The position numbers and the translations under genes are program-made. A DNA stretch of 64,000 nucleotides from positions 4,014,249-4,078,248 of the forward strand of contig NZ_CP038799.1 in assembly GCF_012223425.1 (NCBI RefSeq), read 5' to 3'. The DNA comes from Mycolicibacterium frederiksbergense (GTDB lineage: Bacteria; Actinomycetota; Actinomycetes; Mycobacteriales; Mycobacteriaceae). Positions 16,966 through 25,002 of this stretch are shown here, piece after piece. Numbering within the stretch: the first letter of the stretch is position 1; every line of letters starts with the position of its first letter. The notes under the pieces were generated by a model. The model worked only from the letters and a program-made list of their open reading frames with translations, ran no database searches and was not told the DNA's origin.

Positions 16966-17646
16966 GTGTCGTCCCCACCACTGCGACGTCGGCGGGCCGC
17001 GCGCGGCTCCGGCGAACAGCTTCGCGACGAGATCCTCGACGCGACCACCGAACTGTTGCTGCAGACCGGGCACGCCAAGGCGGTGTCCATCCGCGCGGTG
17101 GCGCAGCGAGTGGGCGTGACATCCCCGTCGATCTACCTGCACTTCGCCGACAAGGACGCGCTGCTGGACGCGGTCTGCGCGCGCTATTTCGAGCGCCTCG
17201 ACGAGGAGATGCAGCGGGTGGCCGCCGGTCAGACCTCGACCATCGAGGTGCTGCGCGCCCAGGGCCTGGCCTATGTCCGCTTCGCGCGGCAGACCCCGGA
17301 GCTGTACCGCATCGCGACGATGGGGGAGGGCAATCCCGGTAGCGATGTCGACATGACCCTGGCCAGTTCGGCTTTCGTGCACATGCGTACCACGATCGAA
17401 GCGCTGATCGAGGAGGGTGTGTACCCACCCGGGGATTCGACCGCGGCAGCACTGGAGCTGTGGACCGCTGCGCACGGGGTGGCGGCGCTGCTCATCGCCA
17501 AGCCCTACCTGCCGTGGGGTGATGTCGAAGAATTCACCGACCGCGTGCTGCGGTCGATATGCTGCGGACACATCGCGACCGGCTTCATCGGGGCTGACGT
17601 GGCCGCGGGCGAGGCCGTCGAGAAACTCAAGGAGCTCAAAGCATGA
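16966..17646 (+). CDS. TetR-family regulator linked to mmpL
   Basis: 226 residues. Residues 17-65 are the TetR DNA-binding domain (QLRDEILDATTELLLQTG, VSIRAVAQRVGVTSPSIYLH, FADKDALLDAVCARYFE); the rest is a TetR ligand-binding domain with the WHG-like segment AALELWTAAHGVAALLIAKP. The GTG start is the codon right after the mmpL stop, and its stop overlaps the methyltransferase start (ATGA), so all three are one operon. It probably represses the mmpL promoter at the dyad 14651-14661; the ligand is unknown. Confidence 0.9.
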   Translation: MSSPPLRRRRAARGSGEQLRDEILDATTELLLQTGHAKAVSIRAVAQRVGVTSPSIYLHFADKDALLDAVCARYFERLDEEMQRVAAGQTSTIEVLRAQGLAYVRFARQTPELYRIATMGEGNPGSDVDMTLASSAFVHMRTTIEALIEEGVYPPGDSTAAALELWTAAHGVAALLIAKPYLPWGDVEEFTDRVLRSICCGHIATGFIGADVAAGEAVEKLKELKA

Positions 17647-18272
17647 GTGATCTTGTCGACAATCCCTTCTTCGCCCGGCTCTGGATGACGATGTCCGGTC
17701 ACGAGCCGGAATCTCTGCGGCGGTTGCGGGTGGCCAACCTGGCCGGACTGACCGGCCGCGTGCTCGAGGTCGGTGCCGGGACCGGGACCAACTTCGCGTA
17801 CTACCCGACCGGTGTCACCGAGGTGATTGCGCTGGAGCCCGAGCGGCGCCTCGCCGAAGTTGCCCGTGAGGCCGCCGCCGCGGCGCCGGTACCGGTGATC
17901 GTCAGCACCGCCGCCATCGAGGAGTTCGGCGCAGCAGAATCGTTCGACGCCGTGGTGTGCTCGCTGGTGCTGTGTTCCGTCGATGACCCTGACAGCGTTG
18001 TGCGCCAGCTGTATTCGATGCTCACTCCCGGCGGTGAACTGCGTTATCTGGAGCATGTCGCCGGTGTGGGGGTGCGGGCGACGCTGCAGAAGGTGGCCGA
18101 CGCAACGGTCTGGCCGCGGCTGCTCGGCAATTGCCACACGCACCGCAACACCGAGGCGACCATCGCGGCGGCAGGCTTTTCGGTGGACGGCTCGCGCCGC
18201 GAGCAGACGTTGCCGGGGTGGCTGCCGGTGCCGGTCTCCGAGTTCGCGATCGGACGTGCGGTCCGGCCCTAA
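17643..18272 (+). CDS. Class I SAM-dependent methyltransferase (Rv1147-like)
   Basis: 209 residues. SAM motif I LTGRVLEVGAGTGTNFAYYP at about residues 37-56, motif II VIALEPERRLAEVAR, and FDAVVCSLVLCSVDD as motif post-II/III of the UbiE/Methyltransf_11 group; PGGELRYLEHVAG is motif IV. The start overlaps the TetR stop by 4 nt. In M. tuberculosis the methyltransferase Rv1147 also follows mmpL13, so it may modify a lipid handled by the transporter; related enzymes methylate phosphatidylethanolamine-like lipids, but that is inference. Confidence 0.88.
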   Translation: MSDLVDNPFFARLWMTMSGHEPESLRRLRVANLAGLTGRVLEVGAGTGTNFAYYPTGVTEVIALEPERRLAEVAREAAAAAPVPVIVSTAAIEEFGAAESFDAVVCSLVLCSVDDPDSVVRQLYSMLTPGGELRYLEHVAGVGVRATLQKVADATVWPRLLGNCHTHRNTEATIAAAGFSVDGSRREQTLPGWLPVPVSEFAIGRAVRP

Positions 18273-18985
18273 CGGCCCAAGAGCGCGGGCAACCGCTGTA
18301 GCAGCTGGGGCAGCGCGATCGCCGAGGTTTCCCGCACCACCGCGGTGGCGGCCTCCGACAGTGGAGTGGGCTGCGGATTGACCTCGATCACCGGGATTCC
18401 GTTGGCCAGTGCGGCTTCCGGCAGCCCCGCCGCGGGATAGACCACCGAGGACGTCCCGACCACGATCACCACATCGGCCTTCGCGACCGCCTGCACCGAC
18501 AGATCCCAGGCGTCATCGGGCAAACCCTCGCCGAACCACACCACGTTCGGCCGGATCAGGCCCCCGCAGGAGCAGCGCGGTGGATCGATGACCTCTACCG
18601 GTTCGGGCATCGCGGGCAGTTCGCCGGTGTACGGCGATCCACACCGATCGCAGCGGAACTCGAACAGGCTGCCGTGCAGGTGGTACACCCGGTTGCTGCC
18701 GGCCCGCTCGTGCAGGTTGTCCACGTTCTGGGTGACCACCTGCACCTCGGCATAATCTTCCCAGGCCGCGACCGCCAGATGGCCGGGGTTCGGGTCGACC
18801 GCGCCCATCATGTAGTGCCGCCACAGATACCAGGCCCACACCCGTTCCGGGTGGCGCTGCCAGCCGTCGCTGCTGGAGATCTCGTAGGGGTCGACGTTCG
18901 CCCACAGACCCGTCTCGACGTCGCGGAACGTCGGCACCCCGCTCTCGGCGGACATGCCCGCACCGCTCAGCAACGTCACTCGCAC
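18269..18985 (-). CDS. cobB: NAD-dependent protein deacylase, sirtuin class III (Rv1151c-like)
   Basis: Sir2-family enzyme, 238 residues, which removes acyl groups from lysine using NAD. NAD-binding GAGMSAESGVPTFRD (residues 8-22), VTQNVDNLHERAG (84-96), catalytic His104 in YHLHGS, zinc Cys112, Cys115, Cys138 and Cys140, and VVGTSSVVYPAAGL. Tyr53 and Arg56 (WYLWR) make the YxxR pair that binds the carboxylate of succinyl- and malonyl-lysine in SIRT5 and CobB, so desuccinylation is predicted besides deacetylation. Starts at GTG 18985. Converges on the methyltransferase with overlapping stops. Confidence 0.93.
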   Translation of the reverse strand: MRVTLLSGAGMSAESGVPTFRDVETGLWANVDPYEISSSDGWQRHPERVWAWYLWRHYMMGAVDPNPGHLAVAAWEDYAEVQVVTQNVDNLHERAGSNRVYHLHGSLFEFRCDRCGSPYTGELPAMPEPVEVIDPPRCSCGGLIRPNVVWFGEGLPDDAWDLSVQAVAKADVVIVVGTSSVVYPAAGLPEAALANGIPVIEVNPQPTPLSEAATAVVRETSAIALPQLLQRLPALLGR

Positions 18986-19021
18986 CTCACCAAACTATCG
19001 TGTGTGCGACATACTGGGCAC

Positions 19022-19387
19022 GTGGGAGGTCTGGGGGAGTGGGTTCGGCTCGATCAGCAGGCTGGATCCCCGCTGTTCGATCAGTTGCGGACGCAGATCA
19101 TCGATGGCGTGCGCGACGGCAGGCTCACGCCCGGCACCCGGCTGCCGACGGTCCGTGATCTCGCCGGTCAGCTCGGTCTCGCGGTGAACACGGTGGCGCG
19201 GGCCTACCGCGAGCTGGAGGCCGCCGGTGTGCTCGAAACCCGAGGCCGTTTCGGCACTTTCGTCGCCCGTGTCGATCCCGCCGACAACGCGATGGCCGCG
19301 GCCGCGCACGCGTTCGCGGAATCCGCGCGCGCGCTGGGCATCGGCAAGGACGAGGCGTTGCGCTATCTGGACGCCGCGTTCGACTAG
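19022..19387 (+). CDS. Small GntR-family regulator (YtrA/YhcF type, Rv1152-like)
   Basis: 121 residues, the size of Rv1152. Residues 15-85 hold the GntR winged helix: PLFDQLRTQIIDGVRDGRL, TRLPTVRDLAGQLGLAVNTV, ARAYRELEAAGVLETRGRFG. Only a short helical tail follows, as in the YtrA subfamily, so it probably lacks a large ligand domain. The GTG at 19022 is the first start in frame that gives the family N-terminus. A catact box lies about 7 nt before it and no ribosome-binding site is visible, which suggests a leaderless mRNA, common in mycobacteria. Divergent from the sirtuin. Confidence 0.88.
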   Translation: MGGLGEWVRLDQQAGSPLFDQLRTQIIDGVRDGRLTPGTRLPTVRDLAGQLGLAVNTVARAYRELEAAGVLETRGRFGTFVARVDPADNAMAAAAHAFAESARALGIGKDEALRYLDAAFD

Positions 19388-20601
19388 ATGCGGCTTTCCG
19401 TCAGCCCTGTCCAGCGCAGCACGTCGAGTGCCACGGCCACGCTGACGCTGTGTCCGGCCAGGGGCTGGGGCAGCAGTTCGTCGGCGCGCGCCAGCCGCCG
19501 CAGCAGGGTGTTGCGGTGGGTGTAGAGCCGCGCCGCCGCGCGCGAGGCATTGCACTGACAGTCGACGAATACCCTTACGGTGTCCTGTAACTCGGTGCCC
19601 GCGGTGGCGAGATCGCCGAGTACCCGGGCGACGAAGTCGGCGCTGCGGTCGGGATCGGCGGTGATCAGCGAGACCAGCTCGACATCGGTGAACCGGGCGA
19701 CCTGCTGCCGGGAATGCAGGCGCGCCATCATCTGCTGGGTGATGATCGCCTCGAAATGGCTGCGCCGGAACCCGTCCACACCGTCGCCGCTGGTGCCGAC
19801 CGCGACCCGGATGTCGGCGGTATCGGTCGATGCCGCCATCGCGTCGAGATCGATATCGCCCGGAGTCCAGACCCACCGGGTGGCGCTGCTGGCCAGCACG
19901 CTCAGCGGCCGCCCGCCGCCGGCCCGCGCGATGGCCTCGGCGGCCCGGTCCAGTCGGGCCAGGTCGCCGTCGTGGGTGTCGGTCCAGATGACGGCCGCGG
20001 TGTGGCTGCCGGTCAGCGCGTACCCGAGGCGTTGCTCGGCGCGAGCACGCGGGATGGGGGCGCCGTCGAGCAGCAGGGCGACGGTCTCGCGCCGTTCGGC
20101 GTGGCTGCCGTGCGTGAGCTCATCACGCTCCAGCTCGATCTGTGCGGCGATACCGGTCAGCGTCGCATCGATGAACGCACTGATCGAGCGCGAGCACACC
20201 TGCAGCATGTCGTGTAGTTCGGCGGCATCGGAGGTCAGCTCGAAGGCGATTTCCATCAACCGGCGCCAGGCTACCCCCTCACCCACCCGGTAGGCGTCCA
20301 TCGGGAACGCGTTCACCCCGCGGCGCACCAGTTCCCGCGCGATGCTCAGCGGTTCCGGCCCCGTGTTGGGCGGCACCGGCGCGCCGGGATCGCGGACGTT
20401 GGCGGTGGCCCAGAAATACAGGTTGGCGCGGTTGCTGCGGCTGACGGCGGCGGCCAGTTCCGGGTCGGCGGCGATGGCCGGGCTGGCGGCCAGCACGGCC
20501 CGGTCCAGTTCGTCGAGCCATTCGGGGCGGGCGTTGACGACGATCTGGGCGCATTGCCGGATCAGGTCCCTGACCCGCGGGGACGGTAGTTCTTCGGCCA
20601 T
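19384..20601 (-). CDS. PucR/CdaR-family transcriptional regulator
   Basis: 405 residues. The C-terminus is a PucR-type helix-turn-helix (VRVFVDCQCNASRAAARLYT, HRNTLLRRLARADELL, about residues 335-390). The middle (about 170-290) is a degenerate GGDEF-like domain as in CdaR, and the N-terminal 150 residues are an all-helical sensor domain. Actinobacterial members often control an adjacent catabolic gene. It is divergent from the flavin monooxygenase, with a dyad in the short intergenic region, so it probably controls that gene and itself. Stop overlaps the GntR stop by 4 nt. Confidence 0.88.
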   Translation of the reverse strand: MAEELPSPRVRDLIRQCAQIVVNARPEWLDELDRAVLAASPAIAADPELAAAVSRSNRANLYFWATANVRDPGAPVPPNTGPEPLSIARELVRRGVNAFPMDAYRVGEGVAWRRLMEIAFELTSDAAELHDMLQVCSRSISAFIDATLTGIAAQIELERDELTHGSHAERRETVALLLDGAPIPRARAEQRLGYALTGSHTAAVIWTDTHDGDLARLDRAAEAIARAGGGRPLSVLASSATRWVWTPGDIDLDAMAASTDTADIRVAVGTSGDGVDGFRRSHFEAIITQQMMARLHSRQQVARFTDVELVSLITADPDRSADFVARVLGDLATAGTELQDTVRVFVDCQCNASRAAARLYTHRNTLLRRLARADELLPQPLAGHSVSVAVALDVLRWTGLTESRI

Positions 20602-20621
20602 GGCGTCAGCCTAGAGTGGTG

Positions 20622-20634
20622 GTGCACTATGCAC
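20622..20634. promoter_or_regulatory. Dyad between PucR regulator and monooxygenase
   Basis: GTGCA-CTA-TGCAC, a perfect 5-3-5 inverted repeat, 21 nt upstream of the PucR gene and 67 nt upstream of the monooxygenase. The 11-mer gcactatgcac within it recurs in reverse complement at 60330-60340 beside the PadR gene. Likely a regulator site; which protein binds it is not known. Confidence 0.45.
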
Positions 20635-20700
20635 TGTCTCTTCGGCGATATGGGGTATTTCGACCTGGATGTGGCTCGCTCGCGGCGGCACGATCAACGC

Positions 20701-22167
20701 ATGGAAACAGTCGATGTGCTCATCGTCGGAGCCGGGATCTCCGGTATCGGAGCCGCCTACTATCTGCAACGCGAACATCCCGGTCGCAGCTTCACCATCC
20801 TGGAGTCCCGCGGAGCGACCGGGGGCACCTGGGATCTGTTCCGTTACCCCGGGATTCGCTCGGACTCGGACCTGCACACCTTCGGCTACGAGTTCAAACC
20901 GTGGCGCGACGAACACGCCATCGCGACATCGGACAAGATCCTGGCCTACCTGCGCGAGACGGTCGACGAGAACGGCATCGACAAGCACATCCGGTTCCAT
21001 CACCGGGTTCTCGGCGCGGCCTGGAGCAGTGCGGACGCCCGCTGGGTCGTCGATGTCGAGCACGACGGCGAGTTGAGTCAGCTGAGCGCCAACTGGTTGT
21101 TCTGCGCCGGCGGCTATTACCGCTACGACGAGGGCTTCACCCCCGACTTCGCCGGACGTGACCGCTTCGCCGGCCAGATCATCCACCCCCAGCACTGGCC
21201 CGAGGACCTCGACTACACCGACAAGAAGGTGGTGGTGATCGGCAGCGGCGCCACCGCGGTGACCCTCGTGCCGTCGATGGCCACGACCGCTGGGCACGTG
21301 ACGATGCTGCAGCGTTCGCCGACGTACGTCATGCCGGTGCCGGCCAAAGACGGCTTCGCCAACACCGCGCGCAAACTGCTCGGCGAAGATCGCGGGTACG
21401 CGCTGGCGCGCCGCAAGAACATCGCCAAACAGCGTGCGGTGTATAAGTTCTGCCAGAAGTATCCGACCGCTGCGCGCCGGCTGATCCGCCGGATCAACGC
21501 CGCAAAACTGCCCGACGGGTACCCGGTCGATGAGCACTTCAGTCCGAAGTACAACCCGTGGGATCAACGGTTGTGCGCGGTGCCCGACGGTGATCTGTTC
21601 GAGGCCATCAGCAACGGCAGCGCCTCGGTGGTCACCGATCGGATCTCGACCTTCACCGAGAACGGTGTCCTGCTGGAGTCCGGTCGTGAGCTCGACGCCG
21701 ACATCATCGTGACCGCCACCGGGTTGAACGTTCAGCTCTTCGGCGGGATCAGCCTCACCGTGGACGGGGAACCCGTCGACTTTGCGCGGACCGTGGCTTA
21801 CAAGGGCATCATGCTCAGCGGGGTCCCGAATTTCGCGTTCGCCTTCGGTTACACCAACTCGTCGTGGACGCTGAAGGTCGGGCTCTTGTGTGAGCACTTC
21901 TGCCGGCTGCTCAGCTACATGGACGATCGCGGATTCGCGCACGTACGTGCCGAACTCGACGATCCGGCGATGCCCACGAAACCGCTGCTGGACTTCGCGG
22001 CGGGGTATGTGCAGCGCGCAATCGACGAGATTCCCCGCCAGGGTGTGCACGGTCCGTGGCAGATGACGATGAATTACACCGTCGACGCCGATGTGCTGCG
22101 CAACGGGCCCGTGCAGGATGCGGCGCTGAAGTTCGGCGCCGTCAGCCGAATTCCAGCCGCGTTGTGA
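20701..22167 (+). CDS. Flavin monooxygenase, Baeyer-Villiger type (EthA-like)
   Basis: FAD/NADPH-dependent monooxygenase of 488 residues. VLIVGAGISGIGAAYYLQ is the FAD Rossmann motif (about residues 6-23), GGTWDLFRYPGIRSDSDLH is typical of EthA-like enzymes, FAGQIIHPQHWP matches the Baeyer-Villiger fingerprint FxGxxxHxxxWP, and VVIGSGATAVTLVPSMA is the NADPH motif. EthA converts ketones to esters and activates ethionamide; this paralogue's natural substrate is unknown. The ATG at 20701 is chosen because the FAD strand begins right after; the frame is open to 20629. The 3' end overlaps the convergent methyltransferase gene by 26 nt. Confidence 0.9.
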   Translation: METVDVLIVGAGISGIGAAYYLQREHPGRSFTILESRGATGGTWDLFRYPGIRSDSDLHTFGYEFKPWRDEHAIATSDKILAYLRETVDENGIDKHIRFHHRVLGAAWSSADARWVVDVEHDGELSQLSANWLFCAGGYYRYDEGFTPDFAGRDRFAGQIIHPQHWPEDLDYTDKKVVVIGSGATAVTLVPSMATTAGHVTMLQRSPTYVMPVPAKDGFANTARKLLGEDRGYALARRKNIAKQRAVYKFCQKYPTAARRLIRRINAAKLPDGYPVDEHFSPKYNPWDQRLCAVPDGDLFEAISNGSASVVTDRISTFTENGVLLESGRELDADIIVTATGLNVQLFGGISLTVDGEPVDFARTVAYKGIMLSGVPNFAFAFGYTNSSWTLKVGLLCEHFCRLLSYMDDRGFAHVRAELDDPAMPTKPLLDFAAGYVQRAIDEIPRQGVHGPWQMTMNYTVDADVLRNGPVQDAALKFGAVSRIPAAL

Positions 22168-22975
22168 CCCCGCGCAGCTGATCGATCACCGGCAGTCGGT
22201 AGGACGCCCAGATCAGCGCGTTGAGCACCGTGCCACGGCCTTCCGGCAACTCCACATCGTGCCCCGCCCGCACCCCGGGGATGGTGTGGGCCAGGGCGGC
22301 CGCCTGTGATACCGACAGGCTGAACGGCATCGGTGGCACCGTGTACCGCAGCGAGGGGCGCAGCAGACCCTGACGCGCCCACCATGCGAACCAGTGGGGC
22401 GGCAGGTCGAACATCATCTGTCCGCCGGGAAAACGCTTGGCGCATTCGGTGATCAGCGCGAGCGCTTCGGTGGGCTGCAGATACATCAGCAGGCCCTCTG
22501 CGGTGACGAAGACGCCCTGGGAATCGTCGACATCGTCCATCCAGCTGAAGTCCAGTGCGGACTGTGCGCTCACCGAGATGCGTTCCGAAGGCGGCAACAG
22601 TTTCTCCCGAACCGCCACGACCGCCGGGAAATCGACAGTGTGCCAACTGAAGTCGTGACCGACCTCGCCGGCGTCGAGCCGGTAGAAGCTGGTCTGCAGC
22701 CCCTCGGCGAGTGCTACCACCGTCGCCGCCGGATGCTCGCGCAGATAGTTCTTCGTCTCGCGGTCGAAGGCCAGCGCGCGTAGCGCCATGTCCTGACGTT
22801 TGGCCGACCCGAACTTCCCGAAATCGAAATCGATGGCGTCCACCAGGTCGACGGCCACCGGGTCGTCGATGATCCTGTCGGCCCGGCGGGCTTCGGTCGC
22901 GCGGACCAGCAGCGTCAACAGTGCGGTCTCGGAAACTCCGGTCAGGGTGCTGGCATCGGCTCGCGGGGTAGTCAC
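22142..22975 (-). CDS. Class I SAM methyltransferase, PPM/TcmP-like (copy 1)
   Basis: 277-residue protein of the leucine carboxyl methyltransferase/TcmP group. ATVVALAEGLQTSFYRLD (about residue 85) is the SAM-binding motif I, with Ala where most relatives have the first Gly; FVTAEGLLMYLQPTEALALI and FPGGQMMFDLPPHWF are further family signatures. Most similar to the gene at 23505-24335. GTG start at 22975 overlaps the DUF1697 stop (GTGA), so it is the last gene of a three-gene coupled operon. Methyl acceptor unknown; polyketide-like or small carboxylic acids are the precedent for TcmP relatives. Confidence 0.88.
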   Translation of the reverse strand: MTTPRADASTLTGVSETALLTLLVRATEARRADRIIDDPVAVDLVDAIDFDFGKFGSAKRQDMALRALAFDRETKNYLREHPAATVVALAEGLQTSFYRLDAGEVGHDFSWHTVDFPAVVAVREKLLPPSERISVSAQSALDFSWMDDVDDSQGVFVTAEGLLMYLQPTEALALITECAKRFPGGQMMFDLPPHWFAWWARQGLLRPSLRYTVPPMPFSLSVSQAAALAHTIPGVRAGHDVELPEGRGTVLNALIWASYRLPVIDQLRGVTTRLEFG

Positions 22976-23505
22976 GGTGTCGAATGTACCGATGCGAGGA
23001 CTTTGTCCAGGGTGCGCAGGTTGCGGGTGGTGGTCGAGGACTTGTAGCGCTTCCTGCCCATCGTCTTCCCGACCGCGGAGTTCAGCGTCGACGATCGGGC
23101 CACCTGCCAATAGAGCACTCCGTCCCCGCGGGCGGCGGCTTCCCCGGCCGCACCGGCCAGCGTCGTCAGTTCTTCCAGCACATCGGCGTCGCTGACGAAG
23201 GTGACATAGGAGTGGTGCTCGGGAACCTCGCGCTCGAACGGATAGTTCGCCGATATCTCCCGAACGGTGTCGACCGGATACGTGAGCACCCACGCGTCGT
23301 AACCGAAGCTCGACCGCAGCGCGGCTTCGGCCGTCTCTCGTACCGCGTCCGCCGACGATGAGCTGTTCAGCAGCACGTTCCCGCTCGCCAAGATCGTCTT
23401 CACGTCGGTGAACCCGGCCGCGGTGAACACCGCCGCCACCTCGGCCATCTTGAGGGTGACGCCGCCGACGTTCACGCCACGCAGGAACGCGGCATACCGC
23501 GTCAT
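22972..23505 (-). CDS. DUF1697 protein
   Basis: 177 residues. MTRYAAFLRGVNVGGVTLKM is the hallmark N-terminus of DUF1697, followed by TILASGNVLLNSSS; the C-terminal TTRNLRTLDKVLA is also typical. The family has an alpha/beta fold and no established function. The ATG at 23505 shares a base with the stop of the upstream methyltransferase (TGATG), and its own stop overlaps the next methyltransferase, so translation of all three is linked. The frame is open to 23592 but that part is not family-like. Confidence 0.9.
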   Translation of the reverse strand: MTRYAAFLRGVNVGGVTLKMAEVAAVFTAAGFTDVKTILASGNVLLNSSSSADAVRETAEAALRSSFGYDAWVLTYPVDTVREISANYPFEREVPEHHSYVTFVSDADVLEELTTLAGAAGEAAARGDGVLYWQVARSSTLNSAVGKTMGRKRYKSSTTTRNLRTLDKVLASVHSTP

Positions 23506-24335
23506 CAGCCGAACTCCAGCAGGGTGACGCTGGGCCGGGCGCGCCGGAAGGCGCCGATACGGTCCAGCGTCGACAGACTTGCGAGCTTCCACAGTCCGCG
23601 ACCGGGCGGCAGCGAGATATCGCGGGCCCGTCGTACCCCGTCGATGCTGCCGGCCAGTGCGAGCCCCTCATCGGCGGTCATCGCGAACGGCATCGCCGGG
23701 GTGAGGTAGCGGTCGGACAGTCGCAGCCCGGTCAGGGTGCGGCGACTGAACCAGTGCGGGATCGAGTCGAACATCAGCCGGCCGCCCGGGAAGCGGGCGG
23801 CGCAGTCGGCGATCAGGCTCAGTGAATCCTCGGGCTCCAGGTACATCAACAGACCTTCGGCGGTGATGAACACCCCGTCGTCGGTGTTCACCTGGTCCAT
23901 CCAGCTGCGGTCCAGCGCCGACTGCGCCAGTTCGATGATCCGGTCATTGCGCGGCAGGAGTTGGCGGCGCAGCGCCATCACGGGTTCCAGATCGATGGAA
24001 TACCAGGTCAATTCGTCGGCGACACCGGCTCGGGCCAGCCGCCAGAAGCTGGTCTGCAGGCCTTCGGCGAGCGCCACCACCGATGCCTTCGGGTGCGTCG
24101 TCAGATAGTCGATGGCGGCCGCGTCGAAGGCCCGGGCCCGCAAGGCGTGTGACTGGTTGGGTTTCCCGAATTTCCGGTAGTCGTATCCGATGCCGTCGAG
24201 CAGGGTGACCGCCCACGGGTCGCGGATCACGCCGTCCGAGCGTTTGGCCTCGGTGCCGCGATTGTGCAGGGTCCAGAGCGTGGTCGCGGACACGCCCTCC
24301 AAACTTGTGCCGTCGATACCTGTCAGACCACTCAT
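23505..24335 (-). CDS. Class I SAM methyltransferase, PPM/TcmP-like (copy 2)
   Basis: 276 residues, paralogous to the gene at 22142-22975: SVVALAEGLQTSFWRLA as SAM motif I, FITAEGLLMYLEPEDSLSLI and FPGGRLMFDSIPHWF in the same order. First gene of the operon; ATG at 24335 begins MSGLTGIDGTSLEGVS, while the frame stays open to 24572 without family likeness. Divergent from the F420/PPOX gene across a 31-nt region with a dyad. Keeping two related methyltransferases around a DUF1697 gene suggests that the three act on one product or form a complex; this is inference. Confidence 0.88.
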   Translation of the reverse strand: MSGLTGIDGTSLEGVSATTLWTLHNRGTEAKRSDGVIRDPWAVTLLDGIGYDYRKFGKPNQSHALRARAFDAAAIDYLTTHPKASVVALAEGLQTSFWRLARAGVADELTWYSIDLEPVMALRRQLLPRNDRIIELAQSALDRSWMDQVNTDDGVFITAEGLLMYLEPEDSLSLIADCAARFPGGRLMFDSIPHWFSRRTLTGLRLSDRYLTPAMPFAMTADEGLALAGSIDGVRRARDISLPPGRGLWKLASLSTLDRIGAFRRARPSVTLLEFG

Positions 24336-24347
24336 GTCCCCGATCGT

Positions 24348-24360
24348 AGAGTCGTACTCT
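24348..24360. promoter_or_regulatory. Dyad in the divergent methyltransferase / Rv1155-like promoter
   Basis: AGAGT-CGT-ACTCT, a 5-3-5 inverted repeat, centred in the 31 nt between the two divergent start codons. With so little room it must overlap the promoter elements of at least one gene, so a bound protein would affect both. Confidence 0.4.
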
Positions 24361-24366
24361 CGTGTG

Positions 24367-24810
24367 ATGGGGCGCCAGGTTTTCGACGACAAGCTGTTGG
24401 CATTGATCAGTGGGAACTCACTGGGGGTGCTGGCCACGGTGAAGAAGGACGGGCGACCACAGCTGTCCAACGTCTCGTACTGGTTCGACGCGCGCAATGT
24501 CGCCCTGCAGGTATCGGTGACCGAACCGCGCGCCAAGACCCGCAATCTGCGCCGCGACCCGCGTGCCTCCATCCACGTGTCCTCCGATGACGGCTGGGCC
24601 TACGCCGTCGCCGAGGGGGATGCTGTGCTCACCCCACCTGCCGCGAATGCAGGAGATGACACCGTGGAGGCGTTGATTGCCTTGTACCGCAACATCGCCG
24701 GTGAACATCCGGACTGGGACGACTACCGCCGGGCCATGGTCGATGACCGGCGGGTACTGCTGACCTTGCCGATCAACCATCTGTACGGGATGCCGCCCGG
24801 GATCAGGTGA
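24367..24810 (+). CDS. F420-binding PPOX-family oxidoreductase (Rv1155-like)
   Basis: 147 residues, identical in length to M. tuberculosis Rv1155, a split beta-barrel flavin/deazaflavin protein related to pyridoxamine 5'-phosphate oxidase that binds coenzyme F420 rather than FMN. Motifs: LGVLATVKKDGRPQLSNVSY (residues 19-38), ALQVSVTEPRAKTRNLRRDP with the cofactor-phosphate Lys/Arg, and PRASIHVSSDDGWAYAVAEG. The ATG at 24367 directly follows an alternative GTG. The natural substrate is not settled for the family. fbiC, needed to make F420, lies 27 kb downstream in the window. Confidence 0.9.
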   Translation: MGRQVFDDKLLALISGNSLGVLATVKKDGRPQLSNVSYWFDARNVALQVSVTEPRAKTRNLRRDPRASIHVSSDDGWAYAVAEGDAVLTPPAANAGDDTVEALIALYRNIAGEHPDWDDYRRAMVDDRRVLLTLPINHLYGMPPGIR

Positions 24811-24828
24811 GAAGGCTAGGCTGTCGGT

Positions 24829-25002
24829 ATGGCCGACGAGACTCCCGAAGACGACACCAAGCGCAAGTTCCGGGAGGCGCTGGAGCGGAAGAAGACGCAG
24901 ACCGCGGACGGCGTGTCACATGCCGAAGCCGGCCGTAAACAGCCGCGCGGCGCGCACGGGCCGGTGGAGAACCGTCGGGAGTTCCGCCGCAAGAGCGGCT
25001 AA
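24829..25002 (+). CDS. DUF5302 small protein
   Basis: 57 residues: begins MADETPEDDTKRKFREALER and ends GPVENRREFRRKSG. Highly charged, no membrane segment or cysteine, probably disordered or helical. I recognise it as the actinobacterial DUF5302 type found after Rv1155 homologues. It begins 18 nt after the Rv1155-like stop; a taggct box about 9 nt before the ATG could allow its own leaderless transcript. Stop overlaps that of the convergent acyltransferase. Function unknown. Confidence 0.82.
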   Translation: MADETPEDDTKRKFREALERKKTQTADGVSHAEAGRKQPRGAHGPVENRREFRRKSG

